This document shows positions 63,897 to 64,000 of a stretch of 64,000 nt of DNA, piece by piece (positions within the stretch are counted from its first letter, which is position 1; every line of letters begins with the position of its first letter). Source of the DNA: Breviolum minutum Mf 1.05b.01 (lineage: Eukaryota; Sar; Dinophyceae; Suessiales; Symbiodiniaceae); the NCBI GenBank assembly GCA_000507305.1, contig DF239577.1:11170-75169 (forward strand), given 5' to 3'. The notes under the pieces were generated by a model. It was not told where the DNA came from. It did no database searches and worked only from the letters and a program-made list of their open reading frames with translations. The translations under genes were made by a program, and so were the position numbers.

Positions 63897-64000
63897 TTTA
63901 ACTTGAGGATCATTCAGGTATGTGCTGCTACTGTATGTTCCTGTCATGGACCTCATATCAGAGAAGGACAAGAATGTGTTCAGCACCGTGAACTCAAAAC
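63897..64000 (-). CDS. 5'-most visible exon, cut by window end
   Basis: Strong donor GTTAAAG|GTAGGT. Reads FEFTVLNTFLSFSDMRSMTG then TYSSSTYLNDPQVK. Protein-like, not a PPR repeat. Could be the N-terminal region of PPR gene A or the end of another gene. Confidence 0.5.

Larger units (their letters stand above)
45557..64000 (-). other. PPR gene A: span of a long multi-exon PPR gene
   Basis: From 64 kb down to 45.56 kb the minus strand carries more than 20 short exons of a PPR protein. Nearly every exon carries a recognisable 35-residue PPR core (xYNAAISACEKGxQWxxALxLLxxM). Long runs of exons agree in phase: 59738-58959-58299-57610-57009 and 56230-55851-55640-54989-53200-51842-51225-50940-50541. 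W-to-C spacing is held at 29-31 residues across joins. PPR proteins bind organellar RNA; no other fused domain was seen. The gene ends with two well-defined exons and a TAG... actually TGA-terminated frame at 45557. The 5' end lies beyond the window. Whether it is one gene or two tandem ones cannot be excluded, since some links (48.8 to 45.9 kb) are not demonstrated. Confidence 0.7.

Overview
The window looks like nuclear DNA of a dinoflagellate, probably a suessialean or Symbiodiniaceae-like alga (inference). Three things point there. Coding sequence is sparse and cut into many short exons. The main gene family is the dinoflagellate-type pentatricopeptide repeat (PPR) protein, with repeats reading like VTYNAAISACEKG-QW. 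Several PPR introns fit only if the 5' splice site is GC or GA rather than GT, as known for dinoflagellates. There are no bacterial operons, tRNAs, rRNAs or CRISPR arrays. Exon models here are manual: I matched reading frame, splice dinucleotides, codon phase and repeat spacing, so many are partial and exon joins are hypotheses.

Layout. 1-31 kb: fragments of several genes on both strands in repeat-rich DNA. The clearest are a plus-strand 3' gene end with a 21-nt microexon (2330-4190), a plus-strand pair of exons split by a 95-bp transposon-like intron (8162-8358), plus-strand exons at 16.9-18.4 kb, and minus-strand exons at 13.0, 23.4-24.8, 28.2-28.6, 29.7 (voltage-sensor-like) and 31.9 kb. 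31-45 kb: minus-strand PPR exons (35.1-37.9 and 43.8-45.0 kb), with a 212-aa four-helix membrane protein ORF (40902-41540) between the two groups. 45.5-64 kb: one long minus-strand PPR gene. More than 20 exons are recognised, many in consistent phase with about 30 residues between the conserved W and the next conserved C. It ends at a stop at 45557-45559.

Mobile DNA. At least five families of short (about 90-120 bp) palindromic, non-coding elements recur. Family A begins CTAGTTGGTGGTTT and ends AAACCACCACCTAG. It reads GT...AG on either strand and behaves like an introner (an intron-making transposon). Families B, C and D (TACTGTTGATGG, TACCCTCC, TACACCCC) are Stowaway-like MITEs flanked by TA. 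For family C the window itself contains a duplicated segment in filled and empty forms (46.7-47.05 kb), which fixes the element ends and a TA target duplication. Several elements are nested in one another. Trinucleotide microsatellites are frequent.

How the parts relate. PPR proteins bind RNA in plastids or mitochondria, so the two PPR loci are probably nucleus-encoded organelle RNA factors. Their introns carry many of the MITE and introner copies.
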